The notes under the pieces are model-generated. The model worked only from the letters and a program-made list of their open reading frames with translations. It had not been told where the DNA came from and made no database searches. The position numbers and the translations under genes were made by a program. 64,000 nucleotides of DNA, taken from the NCBI RefSeq assembly GCF_006864135.1, contig NZ_SADV01000008.1:124001-188000 (forward strand). The letters are read 5' to 3'. Below, piece by piece: positions 8,382 to 17,430 of the stretch (positions are counted from its first letter, which is position 1; every line of letters begins with the position of its first letter). The stretch is from Lysinibacillus sphaericus (GTDB lineage Bacteria; Bacillota; Bacilli; Bacillales_A; Planococcaceae).

Positions 8382-8925
8382 TGGACGCCGCTGTTTCAAG
8401 CCACTGTACAATCTGCTCTAAGCTATATTGTGTCTTATCTTTTTCAATCGAAATATAGAGTTGTCCCGCCTCTTTCATGCCGATTAAATCGTTTGCCTGC
8501 ACCGTTGTATATGGAAGTTGTGCTAAACTATCCAGCATACCATAGGATGCTGTTGTACCATCATCATAGCTTATTGTCATTGTCTTACCGGTATATTTTG
8601 TATGCCCTGTAAAAACGACAAGTCCATTCTTTCCAGCATAAACCGGTAGGCCCATGTCATATTGCAATAAAAAACCTTCCTTAAAAACTTGCGCATTGGC
8701 AAATGATAATAGTTCAGTTTGCCCAACATCACTCGAAACTAAAATTGTTGTATCCTCTTTATTTAGCCAGCTTTGTCCGAGCTCACTTAAGTAGGTTAAA
8801 TCTGCTGATGTTGTAACAAGTTTCCTCACAGGTGTTTCCAATACACCTTGATCCTCTAAACGTATTACAAGTATAATTGCGGCCACAAGCATTATTGTGA
8901 CCAACCATTTCCATTTTTTAAACAA
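8371..8925 (-). CDS. spoIVFA: Stage IV sporulation protein FA, regulator of SpoIVFB
   Basis: 184 residues with one N-terminal membrane segment (about 8-22) and a C-terminal degenerate M23/LytM-like fold (GLVVFTGHTKYTGKTMTISYDDG). SpoIVFA holds SpoIVFB inactive until engulfment is complete. It is clearly shorter than the B. subtilis protein: the usual N-terminal cytosolic part before the membrane segment is nearly absent. The start is TTG at 8925, with GGATGAGG upstream. It overlaps spoIVFB by 11 bases. Confidence 0.85.
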   Translation of the reverse strand: MFKKWKWLVTIMLVAAIILVIRLEDQGVLETPVRKLVTTSADLTYLSELGQSWLNKEDTTILVSSDVGQTELLSFANAQVFKEGFLLQYDMGLPVYAGKNGLVVFTGHTKYTGKTMTISYDDGTTASYGMLDSLAQLPYTTVQANDLIGMKEAGQLYISIEKDKTQYSLEQIVQWLETAASNEN

Positions 8926-8977
8926 GCCCTCATCCTTTTTTCACACTATATGAGATTGCATGTCCATTCATGCACAA

Positions 8978-9011
8978 GAAAAAAACCTTCTCGTACAAAT
9001 GCACGAAAAGG
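8978..9011 (-). terminator. Terminator after minD
   Basis: On the minus strand CCTTTTCGT pairs with ACGAGAAGG around a short loop and is followed by seven T. It separates mreBCD-minCD from spoIVFA-spoIVFB. Confidence 0.88.
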
Positions 9012-9018
9012 CTGATGA

Positions 9019-9816
9019 TTATTTAGAAAATAACGCTTTTAGTTTTGAAAATACACCTCTATTTTCATCCTCAATGGCCATAAGTGGCACAGATTCGCCA
9101 AGTATTCGACGGGCAATATTACGATAGCCTAGAGATGCTTTATTAGTAGGATCCATTACTACTGGTTCACCTTTATTGGATGATGAAATAACCCCTTCAT
9201 TATCTACGATGATCCCTAATAAATCGATAGACAAATGTGTTGTAATTTCATTAACATCCAACGTATCACCGCTTTTCATCATATGCTGGCGAATGCGGTT
9301 AATAATTAGTTTAGGTGCAGTAATTTCTTCCTGTTCGAGCAAGCCAATAATTCGATCTGCATCACGAACGGCAGAGATTTCTGGTGTTGTTACAACAATT
9401 GCATGATCTGCACCGGCAACAGCATTGCGATAGCCTTGTTCAATGCCCGCTGGACAGTCTATTAAAACATAGTCGTAGTCTCTTTTTAATTCTTCTACTA
9501 AGCTCTTCATCTGCTCAGGTTTAACAGCATTTTTATCTGTTGTTTGAGCAGCAGGTAATAAAAATAGTTTCTCATCTACACGTTTATCTTTAATTAACGC
9601 TTGATGAATCTTACAGCGCCCTTCAACAACGTCTACTAAATCATAAATAATCCGATTCTCAAGACCTAAAATTACGTCCAAATTACGAAGTCCAATATCG
9701 GTATCTACTAAACATACTTTCTTACCTTGTAGAGCCAATGCAGTCCCCAGGTTAGCCGTTGTCGTTGTTTTTCCGACACCGCCTTTACCTGAAGTTATGA
9801 CGATCGCTTCTCCCAC
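9019..9816 (-). CDS. minD: Septum site-determining ATPase MinD
   Basis: 265 residues. GKGGVGKTT is the deviant Walker A motif, DTDIGLRNLD the switch I region and DCPAGIEQG the Walker B/switch II region. The end (VFSKLKALFSK) is the amphipathic membrane-targeting helix. MinD activates MinC to block FtsZ assembly at poles. The start is GTG at 9816 (MGEAIVITSGKGG, as in B. subtilis), with AGGGAGG eight bases upstream. One base separates it from minC. Confidence 0.97.
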   Translation of the reverse strand: MGEAIVITSGKGGVGKTTTTANLGTALALQGKKVCLVDTDIGLRNLDVILGLENRIIYDLVDVVEGRCKIHQALIKDKRVDEKLFLLPAAQTTDKNAVKPEQMKSLVEELKRDYDYVLIDCPAGIEQGYRNAVAGADHAIVVTTPEISAVRDADRIIGLLEQEEITAPKLIINRIRQHMMKSGDTLDVNEITTHLSIDLLGIIVDNEGVISSSNKGEPVVMDPTNKASLGYRNIARRILGESVPLMAIEDENRGVFSKLKALFSK

Positions 9817-9817
9817 A

Positions 9818-10486
9818 CTAGCTACCTCCCTTAGACACATTTAATAATGGTCGAATATTTTTTAACGCGTGAATTTGATCGTACGTAATGCGTCCATCCA
9901 AGCCAATAAATGCACAAGTCATCTCTTCATGTTTAATTGCTTTTACATGTTCGTCCGACATTACCTGAACCTGATCAGCAATCATAATATGTGTGGCTTC
10001 AAAAAGAGATGCTGCAATGATTGCCTCCTTATTACCATGAACACCAGCATGCGCAATGCCCTTGAGTTTACCTAGGACATACACATTGCCACCCGCTTCT
10101 ACACGTCCGTTCGGATTGACATTCCCTACGATAATAATATCTCCTGACGAACGCAGAACTTGACCCGATCTGACCACACCAATATATGTATCTTGTTGAC
10201 TTTCAATCCTTTTCTGGTTGCTCTCATGGACAGTCAGTACTTCACTTTGCACCTTTGAAACAATTAATTGCTCAGTTTCCTGAACAATTTTAATAAGCTC
10301 TTTGATTTGTTCAGCAGAACAGTATCGATAGCCCAAATATAATTGTACATCTACTTTACTATCGATACCGCTTTCTGACACTTTCTTTTTAAGCTCTTCT
10401 ACTAAATCGACATACGAACATTGATCGTCTAAACGAAGAACAAATCCATCCTTTGTCCCCTTCATATTAACTAACTGTTTTTTCAT
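9818..10486 (-). CDS. minC: Septum site-determining protein MinC
   Basis: 222 residues. The N-terminal FtsZ-binding domain (VNMKGTKDGFVLRLDD) is followed by a C-terminal right-handed beta-helix (VRSGQVLRSSGDIIIVG, NPNGRVEAGGNVYVLGKLKG), which binds MinD. MinC inhibits FtsZ polymerisation. It lies 27 bases after mreD and one base before minD, so mreBCD-minCD is one operon, as in Bacillus. Confidence 0.95.
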   Translation of the reverse strand: MKKQLVNMKGTKDGFVLRLDDQCSYVDLVEELKKKVSESGIDSKVDVQLYLGYRYCSAEQIKELIKIVQETEQLIVSKVQSEVLTVHESNQKRIESQQDTYIGVVRSGQVLRSSGDIIIVGNVNPNGRVEAGGNVYVLGKLKGIAHAGVHGNKEAIIAASLFEATHIMIADQVQVMSDEHVKAIKHEEMTCAFIGLDGRITYDQIHALKNIRPLLNVSKGGS

Positions 10487-10513
10487 GAATGCCTCACCCC
10501 ACGTTGTTCTTTA

Positions 10514-11038
10514 TTAAGAAACTTCACGTGCTCTCTGCAAGACACGCGCATTAATTAGATACTTGAAGGCCCAACCAAGAATCATTAAAAACAGTGCATT
10601 TGCAATGATCGTTGGCAGCAGTCGTGAACGTAAAAATTCCGATAATGGGATCGTTGTAAAGTCGATAAGATAGAAGAATTGATAGAGTATAAATTCTAAA
10701 ATTGCTACTAAAACAACTGAAATCGTCGTTGTCACAACTAAGTGCTGATGAATAACTTTCACAATAGACCCTGCTAAAAAACAAATAAGCGGAAACAGTA
10801 CTGAATATAATCCAATAATATCAATGTAAAACACATCATACAAGACACCAAAAAAAAGTCCATACATTACCGCTCGCTGACGGCTGTAATAGATGGATAT
10901 AAATATTAAATATAAGATTAAAAATCTCGGAACTAAATAAAAGATTTGCCCTTTCACTTCAATCGGTGAAAACATAGCAAACTCCGGTTCTACCAAAAAT
11001 AGTAAAACTGCCACAGAGGGGATGAGAAACCGAACCAT
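10514..11038 (-). CDS. mreD: Rod shape-determining membrane protein MreD
   Basis: 174 residues, almost entirely hydrophobic with about five or six membrane helices (for example FLIPSVAVLLFLVEPEF at the start and IIANALFLMILGWAF near the end). MreD is part of the elongasome with MreC, RodA and MreB. Its ATG shares one base with the mreC stop (TAATG), so translation is coupled. Sequence conservation in this family is low; position after mreC supports the call. Confidence 0.92.
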   Translation of the reverse strand: MVRFLIPSVAVLLFLVEPEFAMFSPIEVKGQIFYLVPRFLILYLIFISIYYSRQRAVMYGLFFGVLYDVFYIDIIGLYSVLFPLICFLAGSIVKVIHQHLVVTTTISVVLVAILEFILYQFFYLIDFTTIPLSEFLRSRLLPTIIANALFLMILGWAFKYLINARVLQRAREVS

Positions 11039-11964
11039 TATTCCGCCTCCTCTTTACCCTTTTGTGGATGTGTTAAATCCTTGTTCGATGTATTATCAAC
11101 AGATTTATTACTATCAAATCCATCTATTACGGTAGCGGACCGTTTAGCAATAACAACATAGTCTAAAATTGAAAAATCAGCAGCTGGTTTAACATAGGCC
11201 ATTTTTGTTAATCCAAAATCATCTGTACTTACTTCAGTTATTTCTCCGATTGGCACATTTTTAGGGAAAATACCGCCGAGTCCTGATGAAACAACTTGCT
11301 GACCCTTTTTAATTGTTAAACTTGAATCGATTCGCTTCATGATGAGTTCATTACGCTCTTTATCATAGCCCTCAATTAAACCGTATGCTTGTTTATCTCC
11401 TTGAACCATCGCAGAAACACGATAGTTTGATTTATCAGTATATAAAAGCTCTACCTCAGACGTGAAGGGTGTCACTGAAACAACTTTACCAACTAACCCT
11501 TTTGCTGTCATAACTGCCATATTTTTTTCTACACCATGTGAAGATCCTTTATCTAAAATAATCTTCTGTTCCCACTGGTCAGGATTTCTAGCAATAACTG
11601 TGGCATGAATCGGATCATAAGCTTTTAAACTTTCCGATTTGTCCGTAAGCTCTTGAAACTTTTTAATATCAGATTTCAAGTCCGATGCCTCAGCTTGTAC
11701 GGCTGCAAATTCATCTAAGCGTGCTTTTAAACGTTTATTTTCTTCATACGTGTTTAAGAGGGAATCAATACTATTAAAAACACCAGTAATATAATTCGCC
11801 GGCTTCGCAACAATAGATTGTGCGACGCCGACAGTGTCTTTAATAATTTGCTCTGGTAAAGTTGCATTCGTCCGTTCACGTAATGAGAAGCTAATCAATG
11901 CCACAAGAAAAACCATGCCTACGAGTAGCAAAATTAATTTCTTATTGAAAAAAAAATGTGGCAT
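11038..11964 (-). CDS. mreC: Rod shape-determining protein MreC
   Basis: 308 residues: a single N-terminal membrane anchor (LILLLVGMVFLVALISF), a coiled coil (about residues 70-105), and the MreC beta-barrel domain (IARNPDQWEQKIILDKGSSHGV, GLVGKVVSV, VSSGLGGIFPKNVPIGEI). It links MreB filaments to the extracellular cell-wall machinery. It follows mreB by 13 bases and overlaps mreD by one base. The last 40 residues are polar and low in complexity. Confidence 0.95.
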   Translation of the reverse strand: MPHFFFNKKLILLLVGMVFLVALISFSLRERTNATLPEQIIKDTVGVAQSIVAKPANYITGVFNSIDSLLNTYEENKRLKARLDEFAAVQAEASDLKSDIKKFQELTDKSESLKAYDPIHATVIARNPDQWEQKIILDKGSSHGVEKNMAVMTAKGLVGKVVSVTPFTSEVELLYTDKSNYRVSAMVQGDKQAYGLIEGYDKERNELIMKRIDSSLTIKKGQQVVSSGLGGIFPKNVPIGEITEVSTDDFGLTKMAYVKPAADFSILDYVVIAKRSATVIDGFDSNKSVDNTSNKDLTHPQKGKEEAE

Positions 11965-11977
11965 TGCCTAAACCCCC

Positions 11978-12997
11978 TTACCCTTTAACTTGTTGTTGAC
12001 GAATTAAATCAATATGTTCTAGAGCCTTACCTGTACCAATAGCAACACAGTCTAGTGGATCTTCTGCGATAAATACTGGCATATTAGTTTCTTGGCTAAT
12101 GACTTTGTCTAAATTCGTTAATAACGCACCACCACCTGTTAGTACAATTCCGCGTTCCATTACGTCTGCAGATAATTCAGGAGGTGTTTGTTCAAGGGTT
12201 TTTCGAACACCATCAATAATAGATGCTACCGCTTCACGTAAAGATTCAGAAATCTCCTGCGAAGAAATTTCGATCGTTTTTGGTAAACCTGTTAAAAGGT
12301 CACGTCCTCTAATTTCCATTCTTTCTTCTGAACCCTCAGCCAATGCTGTACCAATTTCCATTTTTACTGCTTCTGCAGTACGTTCACCAATTGTTAAGTT
12401 ATATGATTTACGAATATAAGAAATGATAGATTGGTCCATTGCATCCCCGCCAACACGCACGGATTCACTTGTTACAATACCACCTAAAGAAATAACCGCT
12501 ACCTCTGTTGTACCACCACCGATATCAACGACCATTGACCCTGTTGGATCCCATACTGGTAAGTTCGAACCGATTGCTGCTGCAAATGGCTCTTCAATTG
12601 TAAATGCTTCTTTAGCGCCTGCTTGGCGAGCAGCATCAATAACCGCACGTTGTTCAACCGATGTAATACCGTAAGGCACACAAATCATAACATTCGGTTT
12701 TTTCCAATTACCACCAGAATTTTTACAAGCTTCTTTTAAATAGTATTCTATCATTGCTGTAGTAATATCAAAATCAGCAATAACGCCATCTTTCATAGGA
12801 CGGATTGCTACGATTGACCCAGGTGTACGACCAATCATATTTTTCGCATCATTACCAACTGCAACAATATCTCCCGTTTTTGTATTTTTCGCTACAACTG
12901 AAGGTTCGCGTAAAACGATTCCCTTCCCTTTAATAAACACTAATGTATTCGCTGTGCCAAGGTCAATCCCGACATCTTTACTTCCTAATCCAAACAA
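11978..12997 (-). CDS. mreB: Cell shape-determining actin-like ATPase MreB
   Basis: 339 residues. It has the actin-fold nucleotide motifs: [13 protein letters not shown] (phosphate 1), [15 protein letters not shown] (phosphate 2) and [11 protein letters not shown] (adenosine). MreB filaments guide lateral wall synthesis. The length and the motif spacing fit MreB rather than Mbl. It is the first gene of mreBCD-minCD; upstream is a 600-base intergenic region with a candidate promoter. Confidence 0.97.
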   Translation of the reverse strand: MFGLGSKDVGIDLGTANTLVFIKGKGIVLREPSVVAKNTKTGDIVAVGNDAKNMIGRTPGSIVAIRPMKDGVIADFDITTAMIEYYLKEACKNSGGNWKKPNVMICVPYGITSVEQRAVIDAARQAGAKEAFTIEEPFAAAIGSNLPVWDPTGSMVVDIGGGTTEVAVISLGGIVTSESVRVGGDAMDQSIISYIRKSYNLTIGERTAEAVKMEIGTALAEGSEERMEIRGRDLLTGLPKTIEISSQEISESLREAVASIIDGVRKTLEQTPPELSADVMERGIVLTGGGALLTNLDKVISQETNMPVFIAEDPLDCVAIGTGKALEHIDLIRQQQVKG

Positions 12998-13187
12998 TTT
13001 GTGTACTCCCTTTCTATTTAAGCCATACTTTCGTTGACATCAACTGCACCCAGGCGTATTCCCCCCGAGTCTCTATCTTCATTCACCTAGTGTTAGACAC
13101 CTACTGAAAAAAACTACACACACTCATTTATCTCACACCTGTTGGAGTGAGAGTCTTTTTCTGAATAAAAATAAAATCATACCGTTC

Positions 13188-13193
13188 ATTATA
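13188..13193 (-). promoter_or_regulatory. Candidate -10 box for mreBCD-minCD; content of the 12998-13490 gap
   Basis: TATAAT on the minus strand in the context CCGTTATAATGAAC, with a poor -35 (TACAAA, 17 bases away). It would give a 5' untranslated region of about 190 bases, including a CTCACxCC hairpin near 13130-13152. Further upstream, ATACTATTTT (13245-13254) and AAAATAGTAT (13271-13280) form a perfect 10-bp inverted repeat. The rest of the gap is AT-rich with no gene seen. Confidence 0.4.
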
Positions 13194-13490
13194 ACGGAAA
13201 AACGCAAGAATTTGTAGTGCCACATACCTCTTCTCGCGGAAAAAATACTATTTTAATTCCCACCCAAACAAAAATAGTATGTATAGATTAGCATATAATT
13301 TTTATTCTTGTAAGACAACGTGTAATAGGCTACCAATTTTTGTGAATATTATAGACATTTCTACGAATACAGTAACGTTTTCTATCAGAAAAGGTTCGCT
13401 ATTATTTTTAGTTTTCCGCAAAATATTACAAAATATTTATTTTTAAAATAATAAAGCGATTTGATTATTTTATCCAATTTGAGGAAATAT

Positions 13491-13518
13491 AAAAACTCTG
13501 CAAAATACATTGCAGAGC
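13491..13518 (-). terminator. Terminator after radC and repeat B1
   Basis: On the minus strand CTCTGCAA pairs with TTGCAGAG around TGTATT and is followed by TTTTT. It starts just where repeat B1 ends. Confidence 0.88.
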
Positions 13519-13603
13519 TCAATTATACCCCGGCATAATTACGTGACATCCTCCGGAGGCTTGAACTTCTTTCAGCGGATGTTTGACACCCGCTAAAAGA
13601 AGT
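13519..13603 (-). repeat. Class B repeat, copy B1, in the radC 3' untranslated region
   Basis: Palindrome at 13521-13540 (arms AATTATACC and GGCATAATT) followed by the CTCCGGAGGC box and the hairpin ACTTCTTTCAGCGG / CCGCTAAAAGAAGT (13565-13602). The hairpin abuts the radC stop codon, so the unit sits between stop and terminator. Confidence 0.75.
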
Positions 13604-14301
13604 TAAAAATATCCTTTTTCTTTCAAACTAATGAACTGATGATCACCGATGATAAGATGATCAATTAAATCTATGCCTATAATATAACCAGCCTCTAAAA
13701 TTCTTCTCGTCACTTCAATATCCTCATCACTAGGTGTTGGAACACCGCTAGGATGATTATGAGCACAAATAATAGCAGCCGCTGATCTTTTTACAGCTTC
13801 GCGATAAATCTCCCTAGGATGGACGATCGAAGCATTTAGACTGCCTATAAAAATCGTCTGCCTATGAATAATTTGATTTTTCACATTCAGAAAAAGAACT
13901 ACGAAATGTTCCTGATTCAGTGAGGTCATATCAGGCATTAAATAGGCAGCTGCATCTTCCGGTGAACGAATCGTATATTTTTCATCGTTATATTTCTGTG
14001 CGAGACGTCTACCGAGTTCAATTGCCGCTAATAATTGAATGGCTTTGACCTCACCAATCCCTTTAATAGCAACCATTTCTTCTATTGTTGCATGTTTCAA
14101 ATGATGTAAACGTTCAAAAACGCTCAGAACGCGATTTGCAAGTACAAGAACAGATTCTTCTTTCGTGCCTGTTCTTAGTAAAATCGCCAGCAGCTCCTGA
14201 TTCGATAGACTCATCGCTCCTTGTCTCCGTAGTCTTTCGCGTGGTCGATCCTCTATATTAACGTCTCGTATCATTGTCCTTGGTAAAACATCATTTGGCA
14301 A
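13603..14301 (-). CDS. radC: RadC family protein (JAB/MPN+ domain)
   Basis: About 232 residues. An N-terminal helix-hairpin-helix-like region (ERLRRQGAMSLSNQELLAILLRTG, VAIKGIGEVKAIQL) precedes a JAMM-type domain with AHNHPSGVPTPSDED, the zinc-binding HxHxxGxxxPSxxD pattern; the usual aspartate after HPSG is valine here. Despite the name, a DNA-repair role is doubtful. The start is ambiguous: TTG at 14301 has AAGGAG at a fair distance, while ATG at 14274 gives the MIRDV start seen in relatives. It follows maf closely and may overlap it. Confidence 0.9.
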   Translation of the reverse strand: MPNDVLPRTMIRDVNIEDRPRERLRRQGAMSLSNQELLAILLRTGTKEESVLVLANRVLSVFERLHHLKHATIEEMVAIKGIGEVKAIQLLAAIELGRRLAQKYNDEKYTIRSPEDAAAYLMPDMTSLNQEHFVVLFLNVKNQIIHRQTIFIGSLNASIVHPREIYREAVKRSAAAIICAHNHPSGVPTPSDEDIEVTRRILEAGYIIGIDLIDHLIIGDHQFISLKEKGYF

Positions 14302-14308
14302 AAAAGCT

Positions 14309-14902
14309 TCACTCCTTCGCAAATTGGATAATATTAAGTGCTATCAAATGCGTAAACAACGTTGCAAGTGGTAAGCCGACTACATTGTTATAATCTCCTT
14401 CAATTCGTTTAACTAGAAGGGTTCCAGCAGTTTGAATGCCATAACCACCTGCTTTATCGAAAGGATCTCCCGAATCTACATACGCTTCGATGAGCTCTTG
14501 CGATAAATGATGAAAAACAACATTTGTCTCTTCGACGAATGTAGTTTCATTACCGTTAGGCTCAATAATGGCAACAGCTGTCATGACCGCATGACGCTTA
14601 CCTGATAAGCGCAATAAGTGAGAAATTGCCTCCTCACGATTTTTAGGTTTATGGAGTAACTCATCATCATAAACAACAATCGTATCTGCTCCAATAATCG
14701 TGGCTTTTGGGGCTTTTTTCGCCACATCACGTGTTTTTAATAGAGCTACACCTTTCACATAATCTTGCATTGTAGTTGCCTGGACGCTTGTCTCTTCTAC
14801 TTCACTAGTTATTATGTCAAATGGGAGTGATAGCATTGCAAGCAATTCCTTTCTTCGTGGGGAAGCTGAAGCTAGCACTAGCTTGTGATTTGTTTTAAAC
14901 AT
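14309..14902 (-). CDS. maf: Maf-like nucleotide pyrophosphatase
   Basis: 197 residues. LVLASASPRRKELL is the Maf signature; GADTIVVYDDELLHKPKNREEA and DPFDKAGGYGIQ carry the other conserved residues. Maf proteins hydrolyse dTTP, UTP and modified pyrimidine nucleotides and affect septation in B. subtilis. The gene order spoIIB-maf-radC is as in Bacillus. Confidence 0.95.
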   Translation of the reverse strand: MFKTNHKLVLASASPRRKELLAMLSLPFDIITSEVEETSVQATTMQDYVKGVALLKTRDVAKKAPKATIIGADTIVVYDDELLHKPKNREEAISHLLRLSGKRHAVMTAVAIIEPNGNETTFVEETNVVFHHLSQELIEAYVDSGDPFDKAGGYGIQTAGTLLVKRIEGDYNNVVGLPLATLFTHLIALNIIQFAKE

Positions 14903-15001
14903 TATATGACCATTCCTCCTTATTAGTTATCATAACGGAGAATTTTGGATTTGAAAATTTTCTAAATATCAAGATAATGCTTATTTCATCATCTTTTGTG
15001 C

Positions 15002-15649
15002 TTAAAATTTCACTTGAAGACAAGCATTTTTCGATTTGTAATGAGCAAAAACTTGTAAGCGAACGATGCTAATATCTGTTGAAATAGACGAGGCTGCCGC
15101 TCCAATAGATTGCCAATCAGCAGGCAACGTAGAATCCTTCGATTTATCCTTAAAATTTAATTTTGTTGCATTTTTATCAGCTAGCACAGATGGAAGTTCT
15201 GCAATCATTGCCTCCTTACAACTGTCACCGCTTAAAGTAAATGCTTTTTTAAATGTTGCAGGATCTTTTAAAAAGACAAGCTGACTTTCATCTGTAACCA
15301 TACTTGTCCAAACATAAAATTTTCCGTCAACCTCGACAATGGCACTTTCTTTTAATGAAGGATGTTCAGCTACAAACGAGCTTGCACTTTCATAATTTGA
15401 ATAGACCCCTGCTTGACTTGCAAAAAATAAGGGTCCGTTCGTTGCTCCTCCTGCTGTCGGAATTGTTTCTTTTGATGAATTACCATTATTACTTTTAGTG
15501 GCTACTTCAGCGTTATCATTTTTTAAAGAAAATTTAGTACTTGCTTGAAGAATACCTAAAAAAAGGGCTACACCAAAAAGTCCAACTATTCCTCCAATTA
15601 TCATCGCTCGAAATACTTGTTTTTTCATCACATGACTGACAATTTTCAT
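15002..15649 (-). CDS. spoIIB: SpoIIB-like sporulation protein with SPOR-like domain
   Basis: 215 residues: a short basic N-terminus, one membrane segment (about 13-33, AMIIGGIVGLFGVALFLGIL), a Ser/Asn-rich linker, and an extracytoplasmic segment FFASQAGVYSNYESASSF...VDGKFYVWTSM that resembles a SPOR peptidoglycan-binding repeat. SpoIIB takes part in septal wall thinning and engulfment. Its place between folC and maf equals that of spoIIB in B. subtilis, which is the main support. GAGGTG precedes the ATG. No comC (prepilin peptidase) lies beside it, unlike in B. subtilis. Confidence 0.75.
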   Translation of the reverse strand: MKIVSHVMKKQVFRAMIIGGIVGLFGVALFLGILQASTKFSLKNDNAEVATKSNNGNSSKETIPTAGGATNGPLFFASQAGVYSNYESASSFVAEHPSLKESAIVEVDGKFYVWTSMVTDESQLVFLKDPATFKKAFTLSGDSCKEAMIAELPSVLADKNATKLNFKDKSKDSTLPADWQSIGAAASSISTDISIVRLQVFAHYKSKNACLQVKF

Positions 15650-16104
15650 TCGACCATCACCTCTTTCTTTAACATATCAAAGTCAATTTAGACAAGACGG
15701 TATTGTTACAATTTGATATATAAGTATATGTATGAAAGAATGTGTAAATGCGAATTTACTATATTTTGATTTAATAGTTATTTTCGATGTTTCACTTCAA
15801 ATTTAAATATTTTTGCTACGAAAGTTTTACTATAAAAAAAGAGGTGGATTCTTTACTCTACTATCAATACCTCTATCAAAGATTAATTTTGCTTCAATAA
15901 AAAAAGGAGTTAATAGACAGAAATAGAGCATCACCATAGCGTATGGTTGTGTTCCGTTCCGACTGGGCGCTTTTATTCGTTTTCACCAAGAAAAAATTTT
16001 CGTTTAGTATGCAAGAGAATAAATGGGAATACACTAGAAAAAAGCCTCTAGGGAATCAAAGGCGGAATACTCAAAAATTAATGAATTATTATTCACACTA
16101 AATT
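15650..16104. repeat. Intergenic region with class A half-copy A2
   Basis: No gene is seen. At 15928-15974 there is a solitary left end of a class A repeat (CATCACCATAGCGTATGG, then CCGTTCCGACTGGGCGCTTTT) without a matching centre or right end. The remainder is AT-rich, with a T-tract-like stretch near 15835-15905. Confidence 0.6.
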
Positions 16105-16141
16105 AAAAAAATCAGGACTCATTTTTAATGAGTACCTGATT
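16105..16141 (-). terminator. Terminator after the second folC
   Basis: On the minus strand AATCAGG and CCTGATT, with inner CTCATT/AATGAG pairing, are followed by seven T. The folC stop is 36 bases upstream. Confidence 0.88.
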
Positions 16142-16176
16142 CTTTACTGTAAATATATTGTTCGCTCAACTAGATG

Positions 16177-17430
16177 TTAAATATTTTTTAATCTACTACG
16201 TACTTCCGTTAATAAATACAACGAACCCGATACAATCGTTCTCGATTTGCTTTCTGACTGTCGTTTTAAAAATTGCACATAATCCTCTAAAATTGCTTTA
16301 TGAGAAGCGTTCGACAGCTTAAGCATGTTGTGAGCAGTCATCGCACGGGGATTATTGAAATCAACAAAGTAAAAATAATCACTTACCTGCTCGAATTGCT
16401 GCAAAATCTCTTTTACAGCCTTATCAGCAAGAATACCAATTACAAAAGTAATCTGCTCATCTGGAAACTCTTGCTTAATCGTTGCTACTAATTCTTTTGC
16501 ACTCGCTGGATTATGCGCACCGTCTAAAAAAATATAAGGCATAATTTCTTCAAAACGTCCTAAAATAGTTGCGTTTTTCACAGCTTTTTGAACAGCTTCT
16601 TCACTAACTTGTAACTCTAATGCCGTCGCCACTTCAAAAAAGGCTGTAATAGCTAGTGCCATATTATTTGCCTGATGAGCCCCCTTCATAGTGCGCGTAA
16701 GCTTTGTTATATGGAAGCCATTGTCGTTATGCATATAGCTCTCTCCATCTTTCTCTTGTTCCACATAAAATTGATGATTTAGTTCAAGAACGGATGCATA
16801 CTTTTTTTGAGCTTCCTGATAAATTAATTTCTTCGCTTCTAACGGTAGATCCCCGATAATAACTGGACGATACGGCTTAATAATTCCTGCTTTATGATGG
16901 GCAATACTTTCAATCGTATTTCCTAAAAAATTCGTATGCTCTAATGCGATACTCGGTATGATTGACACAATTGGTGTAACCACATTCGTACTATCAAGTA
17001 AGCCCCCCATTCCTGCTTCAATAAGGGCAATATCTACATCACTAGCGACAAAGTGTAAAAATGTTGCAACCGTTAAAAGTTCGAAATCTGTTAGTTTCCC
17101 ACTTAGTCCGGCAGTCTGCATTTGTTGAAATACATCATTCATTTCCGCTTCTGTAATAGCTTGACCCGCTACTTGAATTTGGTCATGTACGTCCACAATA
17201 CAAGGAGACATAAATTTACCAACACGTAAGCCATGTTCTTTGGCGATAGATTCTAGCAATGTAAGTGTAGAGCCTTTACCGTTAGTCCCTGCTAAATGCA
17301 CGACTTGCAATTTGTTTTCTGGATTACCTACTCGTGCCAATGCCTCTTCAATCGCAGTTAGACCAGGTTTAATAACATCATCACTCTGAACATTCCACTT
17401 TTCCTTGTAGCTATTCAATTTTGGAATCAT
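16177..17430 (-). CDS. FolC-like Mur ligase family protein, divergent second copy
   Basis: 417 residues. It has the ATP-binding loop HLAGTNGKGSTLTLLES, the conserved EHTNFLGNT and AGIIKP segments, and the C-terminal DGAHNP motif of folylpolyglutamate synthase. Compared with the paralogue just upstream, the folate-site GLGGRLDATN is GMGGLLDSTN and SPHLERVNER is SPCIVDVHDQ. The start is ATG 17430 with AGGGGGA upstream, overlapping the first folC stop as ATGA. Either a second folyl/dihydrofolate ligase or an enzyme with a changed substrate; the altered motif favours some change of specificity, but this is inference. Confidence 0.85.
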   Translation of the reverse strand: MIPKLNSYKEKWNVQSDDVIKPGLTAIEEALARVGNPENKLQVVHLAGTNGKGSTLTLLESIAKEHGLRVGKFMSPCIVDVHDQIQVAGQAITEAEMNDVFQQMQTAGLSGKLTDFELLTVATFLHFVASDVDIALIEAGMGGLLDSTNVVTPIVSIIPSIALEHTNFLGNTIESIAHHKAGIIKPYRPVIIGDLPLEAKKLIYQEAQKKYASVLELNHQFYVEQEKDGESYMHNDNGFHITKLTRTMKGAHQANNMALAITAFFEVATALELQVSEEAVQKAVKNATILGRFEEIMPYIFLDGAHNPASAKELVATIKQEFPDEQITFVIGILADKAVKEILQQFEQVSDYFYFVDFNNPRAMTAHNMLKLSNASHKAILEDYVQFLKRQSESKSRTIVSGSLYLLTEVRSRLKNI